Source: a virus | Length of the DNA: 64,000 bases | IMG/VR virus record: IMGVR_UViG_3300020034_000010 | Coordinates: 1-64,000 of that record | Strand: one strand, 5' to 3' | In this document: piece by piece, positions 1 through 7,374 of the stretch | How the letters are laid out: each line of letters opens with the position of its first letter | How positions within the stretch are numbered: position 1 is the first letter of the stretch | Notes under the pieces: model-generated | Databases searched by the model: none | The model's input: only the letters and a program-made list of their open reading frames with translations | Told to the model about the DNA's origin: nothing | Translations under genes and position numbers: made by a program

Positions 1-1
1 A

Positions 2-529
2 GCGCGCAACGATTGGGTACTCACTACCGAGCCCGAGCTTGTCTTCTGCACCGACATCGTTGCGCGCTGGGAAAGGCTGCACGAGGACCAGCCCAACGAT
101 GTGATCTCCACCGGCGGGGTTCACTTTGCACCTGAGGGTTGGGTGCCGTCGGATAATCCCGAGTTTCTTGGTCTAGATACTGAGTACCCCGACTCGTGGC
201 AGGACGCGCGCGGCTGGGTTGCTCCGCACGCTGCCCTCTGGAATAAGGAGTGGCTGGGCGAGGTACGAGGCTGGGACGAGACCTTCCCTGGATCGTGGGG
301 CTGGGATGACACTGACCTGCTGACCCGGCTTCGGATGATCGGGCACGGACAGTTCATCGACCTCGGGGCCGAGGCGATCCACCTGTTCCATCCATTGGGC
401 GGGGACGAACATTCGTGCAACGAGGCTCACTTCCTCGCCAAGGATTTTCACACCGGCGGGGTTCGCGACATCGTTGCCAACCGTGAGCACGAATGGGGCA
501 TGCTTAAGGTGAAAGGACAGAACGAGTGA
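2..529 (+). CDS. Glycosyltransferase, GT-A type, C-terminal part (cut at window edge)
   Basis: The frame is open to the left edge, so the N-terminus is missing; 175 residues are visible. A GWDE box followed by GWDDTDLLTRL is the acceptor-side pattern of galactosyltransferase-like GT-A domains, and a late HLFHP resembles the closing His of such folds. A paralogue lies at 19622-20410 with the same order (GWDERF, GTDDLDLMARL, HQFH). The stop overlaps the GTG of the next gene by 4 bp, so it is co-translated with a methyltransferase and a second glycosyltransferase. Target (DNA base, virion protein or host surface) cannot be told. Confidence 0.8.
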   Translation, partial: ARNDWVLTTEPELVFCTDIVARWERLHEDQPNDVISTGGVHFAPEGWVPSDNPEFLGLDTEYPDSWQDARGWVAPHAALWNKEWLGEVRGWDETFPGSWGWDDTDLLTRLRMIGHGQFIDLGAEAIHLFHPLGGDEHSCNEAHFLAKDFHTGGVRDIVANREHEWGMLKVKGQNE

Positions 530-1170
530 AACACAGCGACCAGCTCAAAGAGGAGGTCAAGACGTGGTGCATCGCTGACCCCGTTAAGCGCGAAGAGAAG
601 ATGCTCCGCGAGCGAATTCGCCACCCCCAGCTCATCAAGGACCTGCTGCTCGACAAGCTGCCGACGGCGGGCATGAAGATCATCGAGGTCGGCGGCGGAC
701 CCGAGCCGATCAGTGACCTGCTTCCATTCAAACTCCGCATCGTTGTCGATCCCTGCGCCGACGAGTACGCGAAGTACTTCCCGACCCCCCACCACATCAA
801 CGAGCCGGCCGAGGACATGGGCGACTCCGACTGGCACGGTGAGTTTGACCTGATCATCTGCACCAACGCTCTCGATCACGTCCGGGATACGTCGATGGTC
901 CTGAGCCGCATCTATCGCTGCCTCAAGCCGGGCGGTTACTTCGCTGTGATGTGCGCGGAAAACAACGCGATCACCAATCCCCATCCTTGTCACGTCATCA
1001 ACCTGACCCCGGCGGATCTGCATCGCTCCTGTGACCAATGGGCCGAGACCGTCTGGGAGCTGAACTACGAGAAGGACGACTATCGCTATGGATGGGCGGA
1101 ACAGCCCGACGGTCGGTGTGGTCAGCCGGCCTTCGCGATCCTGTTCCGCAAGGCCGTCGGGTATGAGTGA
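526..1170 (+). CDS. Class I SAM-dependent methyltransferase
   Basis: 214 residues with GTG start in a GTGA overlap. Motif I is IIEVGGGPEP (about residues 47-56), the acidic end of strand 2 is VVDPCADEY, and the post-I region FDLIICTNALDHV and LKPGGYFAVM are typical of the Methyltransf_11/25 group. It sits between two glycosyltransferases, as in glycan-decorating cassettes where a sugar is methylated. The substrate is unknown; a role in sugar or small-molecule modification is inferred from neighbours only. Confidence 0.85.
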   Translation: MKHSDQLKEEVKTWCIADPVKREEKMLRERIRHPQLIKDLLLDKLPTAGMKIIEVGGGPEPISDLLPFKLRIVVDPCADEYAKYFPTPHHINEPAEDMGDSDWHGEFDLIICTNALDHVRDTSMVLSRIYRCLKPGGYFAVMCAENNAITNPHPCHVINLTPADLHRSCDQWAETVWELNYEKDDYRYGWAEQPDGRCGQPAFAILFRKAVGYE

Positions 1171-2209
1171 GCTGGACATTAAGAAGGACGTGTGCATGGT
1201 GGGGCTCGACACGTCGGCGCCCTGCTACTACCGCGTGATGATGCCCGCAATGCGGTTGAAGTGTGACTGGGTGGGCATCCAGGGTTACCCGCCGAAGCTC
1301 CACTGGACCACCGGTGACGTAGGTGGTGACTCGAAACTCCCCGACTTCATCGACGACTACAAGATCGTGGTGCTTCAGCAGCCCGCCGGCGAGAGTTGGG
1401 AGAAGATGATCACGGCCTTGCAGGAGCACGGCAAGAAGGTCGTCTTCGAGATCGACGACTACCTGCACGACATCAAGAAGCGCGAGGACCACGGCTTCCA
1501 GCAGTCCTACGATGCCCGTGCCCTCGTTCTCTATGAGCGCTGCATGCGGATGTGCGATGCAGTGATCTGCTCGACCGACTTCATTGCACGGAAGTACAAG
1601 AAATTCAACGAGAACATATACGTGTGTCGCAACGGGATTGATCTGAACCGTTACAAACTTACGCGGCCAGCCAGGGACACCATCAACATCGGGTGGGCTG
1701 GCGCCACTGGTCACCAGAAGGCGATCATGCCGTGGCTCAACCAGATTTATGCCTTGATGAACAGCCATGAGGAGCTGTGCTTTATCTCGATTGGAGCCCC
1801 CATGGCGGAAGCCCTCTCGCCCACCTATGGTGAGGAGCGAGCGATCAAGATCCCGTGGACGGCGATCGAGCAGTACCCCGCGGCGATGACCATGTTCGAC
1901 ATCGCTCTTGCGCCGGCGGGCTCCGGTGGTTGGTACAGGGGCAAGTCGGACCTCCGCTGGCTGGAGGCTGCCGCACTCGGCATTCCGATCATCGCGAACC
2001 CGAAGGTCTACCCCGAAATCGAGCACGGGGTAACTGGCTTCCACGCCGTCGGACCGCACGAAATGGTCGAATCTCTCATGGGTCTGATCGGAGACAAAAC
2101 GTTGCGGGAAACCGTGGGGCAGCAGGCGAAAGAGTACGTGGAAGAGCACCGCTCGATGGACTTGATGACGGAGCAGTGGGCAGATGCCTTCAGGGCCATC
2201 GCCGGCTGA
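1163..2209 (+). CDS. Glycosyltransferase, GT4/GT1-like (GT-B fold)
   Basis: 348 residues when started at ATG 1163, which overlaps the preceding TGA by 8 bp; an upstream in-frame ATG at 1088 would run deep into the methyltransferase and is unlikely. The C-terminal half shows a GT-B nucleotide-sugar domain: INIGWAGATGHQ (about residue 171), then DLRWLEAAALGIPIIAN with the GT4-type E, and a closing helix YVEEHRSMDLMTEQW. Third member of a modification cassette with the two upstream genes. Confidence 0.85.
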   Translation: MSELDIKKDVCMVGLDTSAPCYYRVMMPAMRLKCDWVGIQGYPPKLHWTTGDVGGDSKLPDFIDDYKIVVLQQPAGESWEKMITALQEHGKKVVFEIDDYLHDIKKREDHGFQQSYDARALVLYERCMRMCDAVICSTDFIARKYKKFNENIYVCRNGIDLNRYKLTRPARDTINIGWAGATGHQKAIMPWLNQIYALMNSHEELCFISIGAPMAEALSPTYGEERAIKIPWTAIEQYPAAMTMFDIALAPAGSGGWYRGKSDLRWLEAAALGIPIIANPKVYPEIEHGVTGFHAVGPHEMVESLMGLIGDKTLRETVGQQAKEYVEEHRSMDLMTEQWADAFRAIAG

Positions 2210-2570
2210 AGTCACCGCAGAGATCGCGCGGGTGCTGAACCTCTACAGGTTCCACTACGGCGATGAGTATGCGCTCCAAGATGGTGTCGAGGAGGCGCTG
2301 AAGAACGCTGGCGTCGAGTACACGCGGGAGGCGCAGATCAGCTCCGGCCGGATCGACTTCTTGGTCCACGCTCTCTTCGAGATTGGGATCGAGATCAAGG
2401 TGGACGGGGCGCCCTCGAAGGTGAGGCGTCAGTTCTATCGCTACCTCGACGACGGCGCGATCGAGGGGCTAGTAGTGGTCACGAGCCGCCGCCGGCACCG
2501 TCAGTTCGCAGGCACGCACATGACCGGCAAGAGTATCGAGATCGTCTGGTTGGGCGACGGTGCCACCTAA
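2184..2570 (+). CDS. Small PD-(D/E)XK-like nuclease
   Basis: 128 residues. GRIDFLV followed by GIEIKVDG gives the D...ExK signature of PD-(D/E)XK nucleases (D about residue 53, E-K about 69-71), with a basic tail patch RRRHRQF. It overlaps the upstream stop by 26 bp and the helicase start by 11 bp, so it probably works with or beside the helicase in DNA processing. Length suits a minimal core, as in VRR-NUC or Holliday-type resolvases, but subfamily is not assignable by eye. Confidence 0.7.
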   Translation: MPSGPSPAEVTAEIARVLNLYRFHYGDEYALQDGVEEALKNAGVEYTREAQISSGRIDFLVHALFEIGIEIKVDGAPSKVRRQFYRYLDDGAIEGLVVVTSRRRHRQFAGTHMTGKSIEIVWLGDGAT

Positions 2571-4236
2571 GACGTTCGGAAAGGTCGAGCGGTACGGAGC
2601 GGACTGGCACGTAAGCGCCAGCCCCGACGTGATGATGAAGCTCAAGCGCTGGTTCCCGCGGGTCCAGGCGAACCGTAAGGGCGCGCTCGTGGTGCGGGCG
2701 ACACCGGAAGTGAGCCGGGACATCGAATGGATTCTCGATCGCTACCCGATGGAGATGGAACCGACGGTCAAGACTCTGCTCCACAAGGAGTCGGAGGAGG
2801 ACCGAACCCTTGAAGTTGACGCCCTCGACATCCTCAGCGGGGGTGAACTGAAGCGGGAGCTGAAATGGCAGGTACCCGAAGCCCGGGACTACCAGCTCAC
2901 CGCGGCCGACCTCGCCCTGCGCACCGGCCGACTGCTGATCGCAGATGACCTCGGGCTCGGGAAGACGCTCACCTGCCTCCTGACCCTTAGGGACGCTGGG
3001 CTCCTTCCGGCGCTGATCGTCTGCCAGACCCACCTTACCCAGCAATGGGCAGACCAGATCGCTCAGTTCATGCCCTGGCTGACGACACACATCGCGAAAA
3101 AAGGTTCGCCCTACAAACTCGCGAAATACCACGATGGCAAGCGTCCGGACGTACTGATCATGAACTACGCGAAACTCGCTGGCTGGGCGCCGGCGCTTCG
3201 CGGCAAGGTGAAAGCTGTGATCTGCGACGAGGCCCAGGAATTGCGGCGCGAGGGCTCACAGAAGTACGAAGCGGCAGGAATGATCTGCGATGCCGCAGAA
3301 GTTGTCGTCTTCGCTACCGCCACGCCGATCTACAACTACGGCGATGAGGTCTTCAACGTCATGGACTGCCTGAAAGCTGGCTGCCTGGGAAGCCGCGAGG
3401 AGTTTATCCGCGAGTGGGGCAAGCACATGGGCAATGGCCACATCGGAGTCAAGGACCCCGTGGCCTTACGTGAACACCTGATCAACCAGCACCTGATGAT
3501 CCAGCGGACCCGTAAAGAACTCGGCCGAGAGCTGCCCGAGACGACCGTGACGCACTACTCGATCGAGTCCGACGACTCGGAGTTCGAGCGACTGATGGAA
3601 GGTGAGGAGAGAAATGCTGACCTCCTCGTGTCGCGTGAAGCTTCCAAGGAAGAATTGTTCACGCTTAGTGGAGAGTTCGAATGGAAGCTCAGACGTGCGA
3701 CCGGCGTGGCAAAGGCTCCCTTCGTGGCGGAGTTTGCAAAGACGGTACTCGAATCACAGAAGCAAGTCGTACTTTTTGGATGGCATCACGATGTGTATGA
3801 CGTGTGGAGAGAGAAGCTGAAAGAGTTCAATCCGGTCTTCTACACAGGACAAGAGTCCCCTGCAAAGAAGCTGTTTGCGAAGCAGCAATTCCTCGACGGT
3901 GAGGCACGTGTCTTCTGTATGTCGCTTCGCGCCGGCGCCGGGCTCGATGGCCTCCAGGCGGTCAGCAACGTGGCGATCTTCGGCGAGCTGGACTGGTCGC
4001 CAACGATGCACGAACAGTGCGTAGGGCGCCTTCGACGGGACGGTATGCATGACCCGGTGCTCGCCTACTTCATGGTGTCGGAGAACGGATCGGACCCGAT
4101 GATCGCGGACACGCTCAACCTAAAGCGCACCCAGTCGGAGCCGTTCATGGACCCGAACTCGAAGCTGCTCACGGTGAAGACGATCGAGGGCAGCAAAGGC
4201 CAGCGACTAGCGGAAGACTTCCTGAAGCGCAAATAA
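2560..4236 (+). CDS. SNF2-family DEAD/DEAH-box DNA helicase
   Basis: 558 residues, GTG start. Motif I DDLGLGKT (about 129-136), motif Ia VCQTHLTQQW, motif II ICDEAQE (DEAQ, about 223-226), motif III FATATP, then the C-terminal RecA lobe with GAGLDGLQ and motif VI EQCVGRLRRDG. This is the layout of phage SNF2-like helicases used for fork remodelling or recombination. The first 105 residues precede the ATPase and have no recognised domain. The small nuclease gene overlaps its 5' end. The coding strand ends 39 bp before a strong hairpin. Confidence 0.92.
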   Translation: MPPKTFGKVERYGADWHVSASPDVMMKLKRWFPRVQANRKGALVVRATPEVSRDIEWILDRYPMEMEPTVKTLLHKESEEDRTLEVDALDILSGGELKRELKWQVPEARDYQLTAADLALRTGRLLIADDLGLGKTLTCLLTLRDAGLLPALIVCQTHLTQQWADQIAQFMPWLTTHIAKKGSPYKLAKYHDGKRPDVLIMNYAKLAGWAPALRGKVKAVICDEAQELRREGSQKYEAAGMICDAAEVVVFATATPIYNYGDEVFNVMDCLKAGCLGSREEFIREWGKHMGNGHIGVKDPVALREHLINQHLMIQRTRKELGRELPETTVTHYSIESDDSEFERLMEGEERNADLLVSREASKEELFTLSGEFEWKLRRATGVAKAPFVAEFAKTVLESQKQVVLFGWHHDVYDVWREKLKEFNPVFYTGQESPAKKLFAKQQFLDGEARVFCMSLRAGAGLDGLQAVSNVAIFGELDWSPTMHEQCVGRLRRDGMHDPVLAYFMVSENGSDPMIADTLNLKRTQSEPFMDPNSKLLTVKTIEGSKGQRLAEDFLKRK

Positions 4237-4253
4237 GCCGTCCGAGCGTGCGC

Positions 4254-4259
4254 TACTAT
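4254..4259 (+). promoter_or_regulatory. Candidate -10 box (TACTAT) before the sigma-like gene
   Basis: TACTAT in CGCTACTATGG lies 17 bp after the helicase stop. It has no clear -35. The same hexamer precedes the leaderless gene at 59622. If used, transcription would start near 4266, just ahead of the hairpin at 4276-4325. Confidence 0.4.
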
Positions 4260-4275
4260 GGCGGAGCTGAGTAAC

Positions 4276-4328
4276 GGGCCTTCACCCGGAGCCGCCTCCA
4301 ACAGGGCAGCTCGGGGCGAAGGCCCTTT
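4276..4328 (+). terminator. Rho-independent terminator-like hairpin
   Basis: GGGCCTTC (4276-4283) pairs with GAAGGCCC (4318-4325). CCC (4285-4287) with GGG (4314-4316) and GAGC (4289-4292) with GCTC (4309-4312) extend the stem, and TTTGT follows. It separates the helicase from the sigma-like gene. The 3' arm holds GAAGG, the nearest purine-rich stretch to ATG 4336, so it could also affect that gene's translation. Confidence 0.65.
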
Positions 4329-4335
4329 GTCGTAC

Positions 4336-4917
4336 ATGGACGCGAAGAAACCACACCAGGACATTTACCACTACGAGGGACTAGTGCGCAAAACTGCGGC
4401 ACGCCTCGTAAAGGATGTCGAGGATGACTTCGACGAGATATGTCAGTTCCTCCGAGAGAAGGTGTGGAAAGGACTGGCATCTTTCAACAGCAAAAAAGTC
4501 AAAACGACTTCGAAATACACGCCGGCAGAGCAATGCGAACGCTACGTATTCTCATGTGTCGCTAACGGTGTGAAGGATGTGGTAAAGAAGAAACGTCGCA
4601 ACCTGCTGTTCATTGAGGACATCGCCCGCGCCGACGAAGGCGAGGTCCTCGTGGACAGCTTCTTCGATCGCTATCTCAGCGTCGAGGATGCCTACCCCTC
4701 CTTCACTGAGGTCCCGTTGATCCCCTCCACTCTCAGTAACGTCGAGCGCCGAGTGGTTCTGTTCTACTACTCCGGTTACACCACGGCAGAGATCGCCGCC
4801 GAGACGGCGCTGCCGACCAACGAAGTCCTCAGGGCCGCGGCCAAGGTTCGGGAAAAGATGGCCGACTGGAACCCGATCGACGCCGGCGTGCCGATGCCTC
4901 TCCCAGCCGCCGCTTAG
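4336..4917 (+). CDS. Sigma-70-family-like RNA polymerase sigma factor
   Basis: 193 residues from ATG 4336; an in-frame ATG at 4258 would translate through the terminator-like hairpin and is less likely. Region 2-like part (about residues 10-95): VEDDFDEICQFLREKVWKGL then CERYVFSCVANGVKDVVKKKRR, with the acidic DD and closing basic helix of sigma region 2. Region 4-like part (about 135-175): LSNVERRVVLFYYSGYTTAEIAAET, a helix-turn-helix. It is the obvious candidate to read the repeated TCGTAnATTA boxes in the right half; that link is inference. Confidence 0.75.
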   Translation: MDAKKPHQDIYHYEGLVRKTAARLVKDVEDDFDEICQFLREKVWKGLASFNSKKVKTTSKYTPAEQCERYVFSCVANGVKDVVKKKRRNLLFIEDIARADEGEVLVDSFFDRYLSVEDAYPSFTEVPLIPSTLSNVERRVVLFYYSGYTTAEIAAETALPTNEVLRAAAKVREKMADWNPIDAGVPMPLPAAA

Positions 4918-5117
4918 GCTGGGATCTCGACGTTGACGTTGAGCGCCACCGGTTTCCGGCTGTCCTTCGCCAGGAGCGGCCCGCACTGCTGACCGGCCTT
5001 GCACATGGCCTCTTCCAGCGTGTCGGCCGACACGATCCTCCAGGTGGGGCCTGGGCGCGCGGTGAGGCCACCGTCGGCCTCGTAGAGCGGGACGACTTTG
5101 ACCTTGAATTTGCTCAT
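4914..5117 (-). CDS. Small protein of unknown function
   Basis: 67 residues, last gene of the minus-strand operon, converging with the sigma-like gene (4-bp overlap of the two 3' ends). Contains a basic N-terminal strand (MSKFKVKVVP) and two cysteines in EEAMCKAGQQCG. The ATG lies inside the end of the upstream gene, so it is translationally coupled. No family recognised. Confidence 0.75.
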   Translation of the reverse strand: MSKFKVKVVPLYEADGGLTARPGPTWRIVSADTLEEAMCKAGQQCGPLLAKDSRKPVALNVNVEIPA

Positions 5118-5713
5118 TGTTCCTCCTCGAACATCGCGTTGACGATTGGCTCCCAGCGACCGCCCTTGCGGAGCTGGACCTGGAGCACCGAGCCACGGTC
5201 CTCTCGAATCTGACGCCGGCGCACGCGGATCTCGCGCTCGCCTCCGGGCTTCGTTGGGTCCCTGACTACAAGCCCGCCAGGATGTCGATTGATGACGATC
5301 CCGACGTGCTCGATCCCGTTAGATGACAGTCGAAAACGCGCCTCCGAATGAGCCCTGGAGAAGTCGATGACCGCCCTTTCTTCGTTACTGCGTTCGAGAA
5401 GCTCGGAGACCATGGCTTCGAGGGCTGCCTTGCGGGTCTCGTAGGGGCCGTGGCCGTAGCGATCGAAGCCAAAGCCGGAGTCGAGCGAATAGCCGCTGCG
5501 TTTCGGTCCCTCTTCCATTCGCCAGCACTTCACGCTCTTGTGGTACTTGGCGATGCGAGAGCCACGATGGGTGGGAGGGCTGTAGGTATAAGTGGACTTA
5601 TAGACCCGTCCTATTTGGGCGCCTCCCTCAGTACTGACCTCCCAGTTGTCCTCACCGTCGGGGCGAAGCTCCAGGGTCCAGTCCCTGCCTTGTGCGCGGA
5701 TTCTCGTAATCAC
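5114..5713 (-). CDS. Protein of unknown function
   Basis: 199 residues. Starts with a beta-rich stretch (RAQGRDWTLELRPDG), then a Tyr/Arg-rich middle, and ends in a basic region rich in REIRVRRRQIRED. Overlaps both neighbours by 4 bp. No domain recognised; length and coupling support expression. Confidence 0.8.
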   Translation of the reverse strand: MITRIRAQGRDWTLELRPDGEDNWEVSTEGGAQIGRVYKSTYTYSPPTHRGSRIAKYHKSVKCWRMEEGPKRSGYSLDSGFGFDRYGHGPYETRKAALEAMVSELLERSNEERAVIDFSRAHSEARFRLSSNGIEHVGIVINRHPGGLVVRDPTKPGGEREIRVRRRQIREDRGSVLQVQLRKGGRWEPIVNAMFEEEQ

Positions 5714-5934
5714 AGAAGTGTCTCCTGTTCATGGGTGAGCGTGTACAGCTTGCGCAAACCTTTGATCGTGATGCGATCTTTCTTAAAGTGCGGTTTATTC
5801 CCGTGAATGTAATAACGCTCGACGATCACGCGATCTTCCACGACCTTGATGACACGGATCTGCCCGTTGCTCTTTAGCCGTTCAGGGTCCTTGGCCACCC
5901 AGTGCTGGCCCGGCTTGATTACACCGTCGCTCAT
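5710..5934 (-). CDS. Small protein, possible KOW/SH3-like barrel
   Basis: 74 residues from ATG 5934, chosen because it overlaps the stop of the upstream gene (ATGA); a longer start would double the overlap. Sequence begins MSDGVIKPGQHWVAKDP and continues with alternating strands (IRVIKVVEDRVIVERYYI), like small phage proteins with an SH3/KOW-type beta barrel. Function unknown. Confidence 0.75.
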   Translation of the reverse strand: MSDGVIKPGQHWVAKDPERLKSNGQIRVIKVVEDRVIVERYYIHGNKPHFKKDRITIKGLRKLYTLTHEQETLL

Positions 5935-6170
5935 GGCCAGCGCCTCTTCACTCGGCCGACGCCTGTCACGGGGTTCTGAACCTCCAGCGTCCACTCGGTG
6001 GTGGGCGACTCTGAGCGCCCGTCGAACCAGTACATCGTGGTCCGTCTGATCTTCATTCCGAACATGCCAGCCGGCGGCGGAAAGTTGGGCTCGCCGCCGA
6101 GTGCTTCGATGATCACCTGCCCCGGACCTATATCTATCTCCTGTCCATCGACAGTGCGAATGACGGTCAC
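5931..6170 (-). CDS. Small beta-rich protein of unknown function
   Basis: 79 residues, ATG start. Predominantly alternating hydrophobic strands with Pro/Gly turns (EPNFPPPAGMFG) and a basic C-terminus (VGRVKRRWP). Overlaps both neighbouring genes by 4 bp, as part of the integrase-containing operon. No family recognised. Confidence 0.75.
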   Translation of the reverse strand: MTVIRTVDGQEIDIGPGQVIIEALGGEPNFPPPAGMFGMKIRRTTMYWFDGRSESPTTEWTLEVQNPVTGVGRVKRRWP

Positions 6171-6403
6171 TTGCCCTGCACCGGGACGTAGCTCAGGAAC
6201 GCCTCTGCCTCGCGCGAATAGATCGCTCGACCGATGTGCGTCTTCGCCTGGTTGATGGTCTTCATGGTCACTCGACCCGGGAGGGAGCCGATGTCAGCGT
6301 AGAGACCAGACTCAGGCATGGCGCCTTCGAGTTCGTTCTCGCCGCTGCCGCCGTGAATGACGGTGAGGATGAACACGTACTTGTAATTCTTAAGCGGAGT
6401 CAT
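6167..6403 (-). CDS. Small protein of unknown function
   Basis: 78 residues directly downstream of the integrase, with its ATG inside the integrase stop overlap. Begins MTPLKNYKYVFILTVIHGG and has a basic middle (KTINQAKTHIGRAIYSREAEAF). The position next to int is where excisionases often lie, but no winged-helix or MerR-like pattern is visible, so no such role is claimed. Confidence 0.75.
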   Translation of the reverse strand: MTPLKNYKYVFILTVIHGGSGENELEGAMPESGLYADIGSLPGRVTMKTINQAKTHIGRAIYSREAEAFLSYVPVQGK

Positions 6404-7374
6404 GCAACCTGGGCCTCGAATTTCTCCTCGTATTTCTCTACCTGCCGCTGTATATCTGTGCGGACAAGTTGCGTGTAACGCTTGGTCTCTTCAAGCGATG
6501 CGTGTCCTAGAAGTTTCGACACGACCTCGATACTCATACCGGCGCGGAGCCATGTTGTCGCGCAGGTGTGGCGGAGACGGTGAAGTTGCCAGCTCCCCTT
6601 GAGATCGGTCATGTAAAGGGCGAAGCGTCGATCGCTCATCGGCCGCAGCCATACGCCCTCGGGGCCGATACGGGTAAGCGAGAGCCACGGCTGGTCGTGG
6701 TTGGGCTTCAGCTCGGAGCGGAACTCGATCCAGTTCCTGACCGCGCCTTTCGCGGCGGTGGTGAAGGGCACTTCCCGGAATTTGTCGCCCTTGCCTTCGC
6801 GCACCACGAGGTATGCATTGTCGTAGTGCATGTCGTCGAGGGCGATCTCGAAAATCTCATGCCGGCGGAGTCCACAGTCGAGGGCGATGCGGATGACTGC
6901 GGTGAGCTGAAGACGCTGGGCATGGTGTTCAACCCGCTTGTAGTGCGACGTGCCGCGGCGCCACCGTTCGAGGAAGCGCCCATCGTCCAACGGATAGGTC
7001 TCGGCCAGCACCGGCCACAGTTCCTTGATTTCCTTCTCGGAGTATGGCCGCGGCAGAGCCTCTTTCATCTTGGGGAACTTCGCTCGCTTGATCTTCATCA
7101 GGTCCTCAGCCGAGTAGAGCCCGTTCTCGAAGGCCCAGCCGAAGAAGGGTCGCACCAACATCCCGTACTTGCGCACCGTGGATGCCTCAAGCCCACCAGA
7201 GCGGAGGCTGCTCAGCCAGCGACGGTAGTGCTCGGGGGTGCAATCGACCGGGTTTCGCTCGCCGGCGAACTCGCACAGGGAGGTCAGCGCCCGCTCCTGG
7301 TCGCGGCGCCGAGCTTTAGTCAGGGTGTTGTAGCCCTGGTACTCATCGGCAAAGCGGTCGAGCACGTTACTCAT
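6400..7374 (-). CDS. int: Tyrosine recombinase / phage integrase
   Basis: 324 residues from ATG 7374 (7368-7374 overlaps the end of the upstream gene). N-terminal SAM-like core-binding domain about 1-100; catalytic domain about 115-310. Catalytic set is complete: Arg in GLRRHE (170/171), Lys in EGKGDK (205/208), box II LHRLRHT (H265, R268), GH at 290-291 and the nucleophile Y300 in KRYTQL. It would integrate or excise the genome, or resolve multimers. Overlapping genes on both sides leave no room for an adjacent attP. Confidence 0.95.
   Translation of the reverse strand: MSNVLDRFADEYQGYNTLTKARRRDQERALTSLCEFAGERNPVDCTPEHYRRWLSSLRSGGLEASTVRKYGMLVRPFFGWAFENGLYSAEDLMKIKRAKFPKMKEALPRPYSEKEIKELWPVLAETYPLDDGRFLERWRRGTSHYKRVEHHAQRLQLTAVIRIALDCGLRRHEIFEIALDDMHYDNAYLVVREGKGDKFREVPFTTAAKGAVRNWIEFRSELKPNHDQPWLSLTRIGPEGVWLRPMSDRRFALYMTDLKGSWQLHRLRHTCATTWLRAGMSIEVVSKLLGHASLEETKRYTQLVRTDIQRQVEKYEEKFEAQVA

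Noticed and set aside
998-2215. 405-codon open frame on the minus strand
   Set aside because: Antisense of the GT4 gene and part of the methyltransferase, both with clear motifs.
4258-4335. Upstream start for the sigma-like gene at ATG 4258
   Set aside because: Would overlap the TACTAT box and translate the hairpin; ATG 4336 fits the domain start better.
6400-7374. Transposase or insertion-sequence call
   Set aside because: The motifs are those of a tyrosine recombinase, and there are no terminal inverted repeats or target duplications around it.
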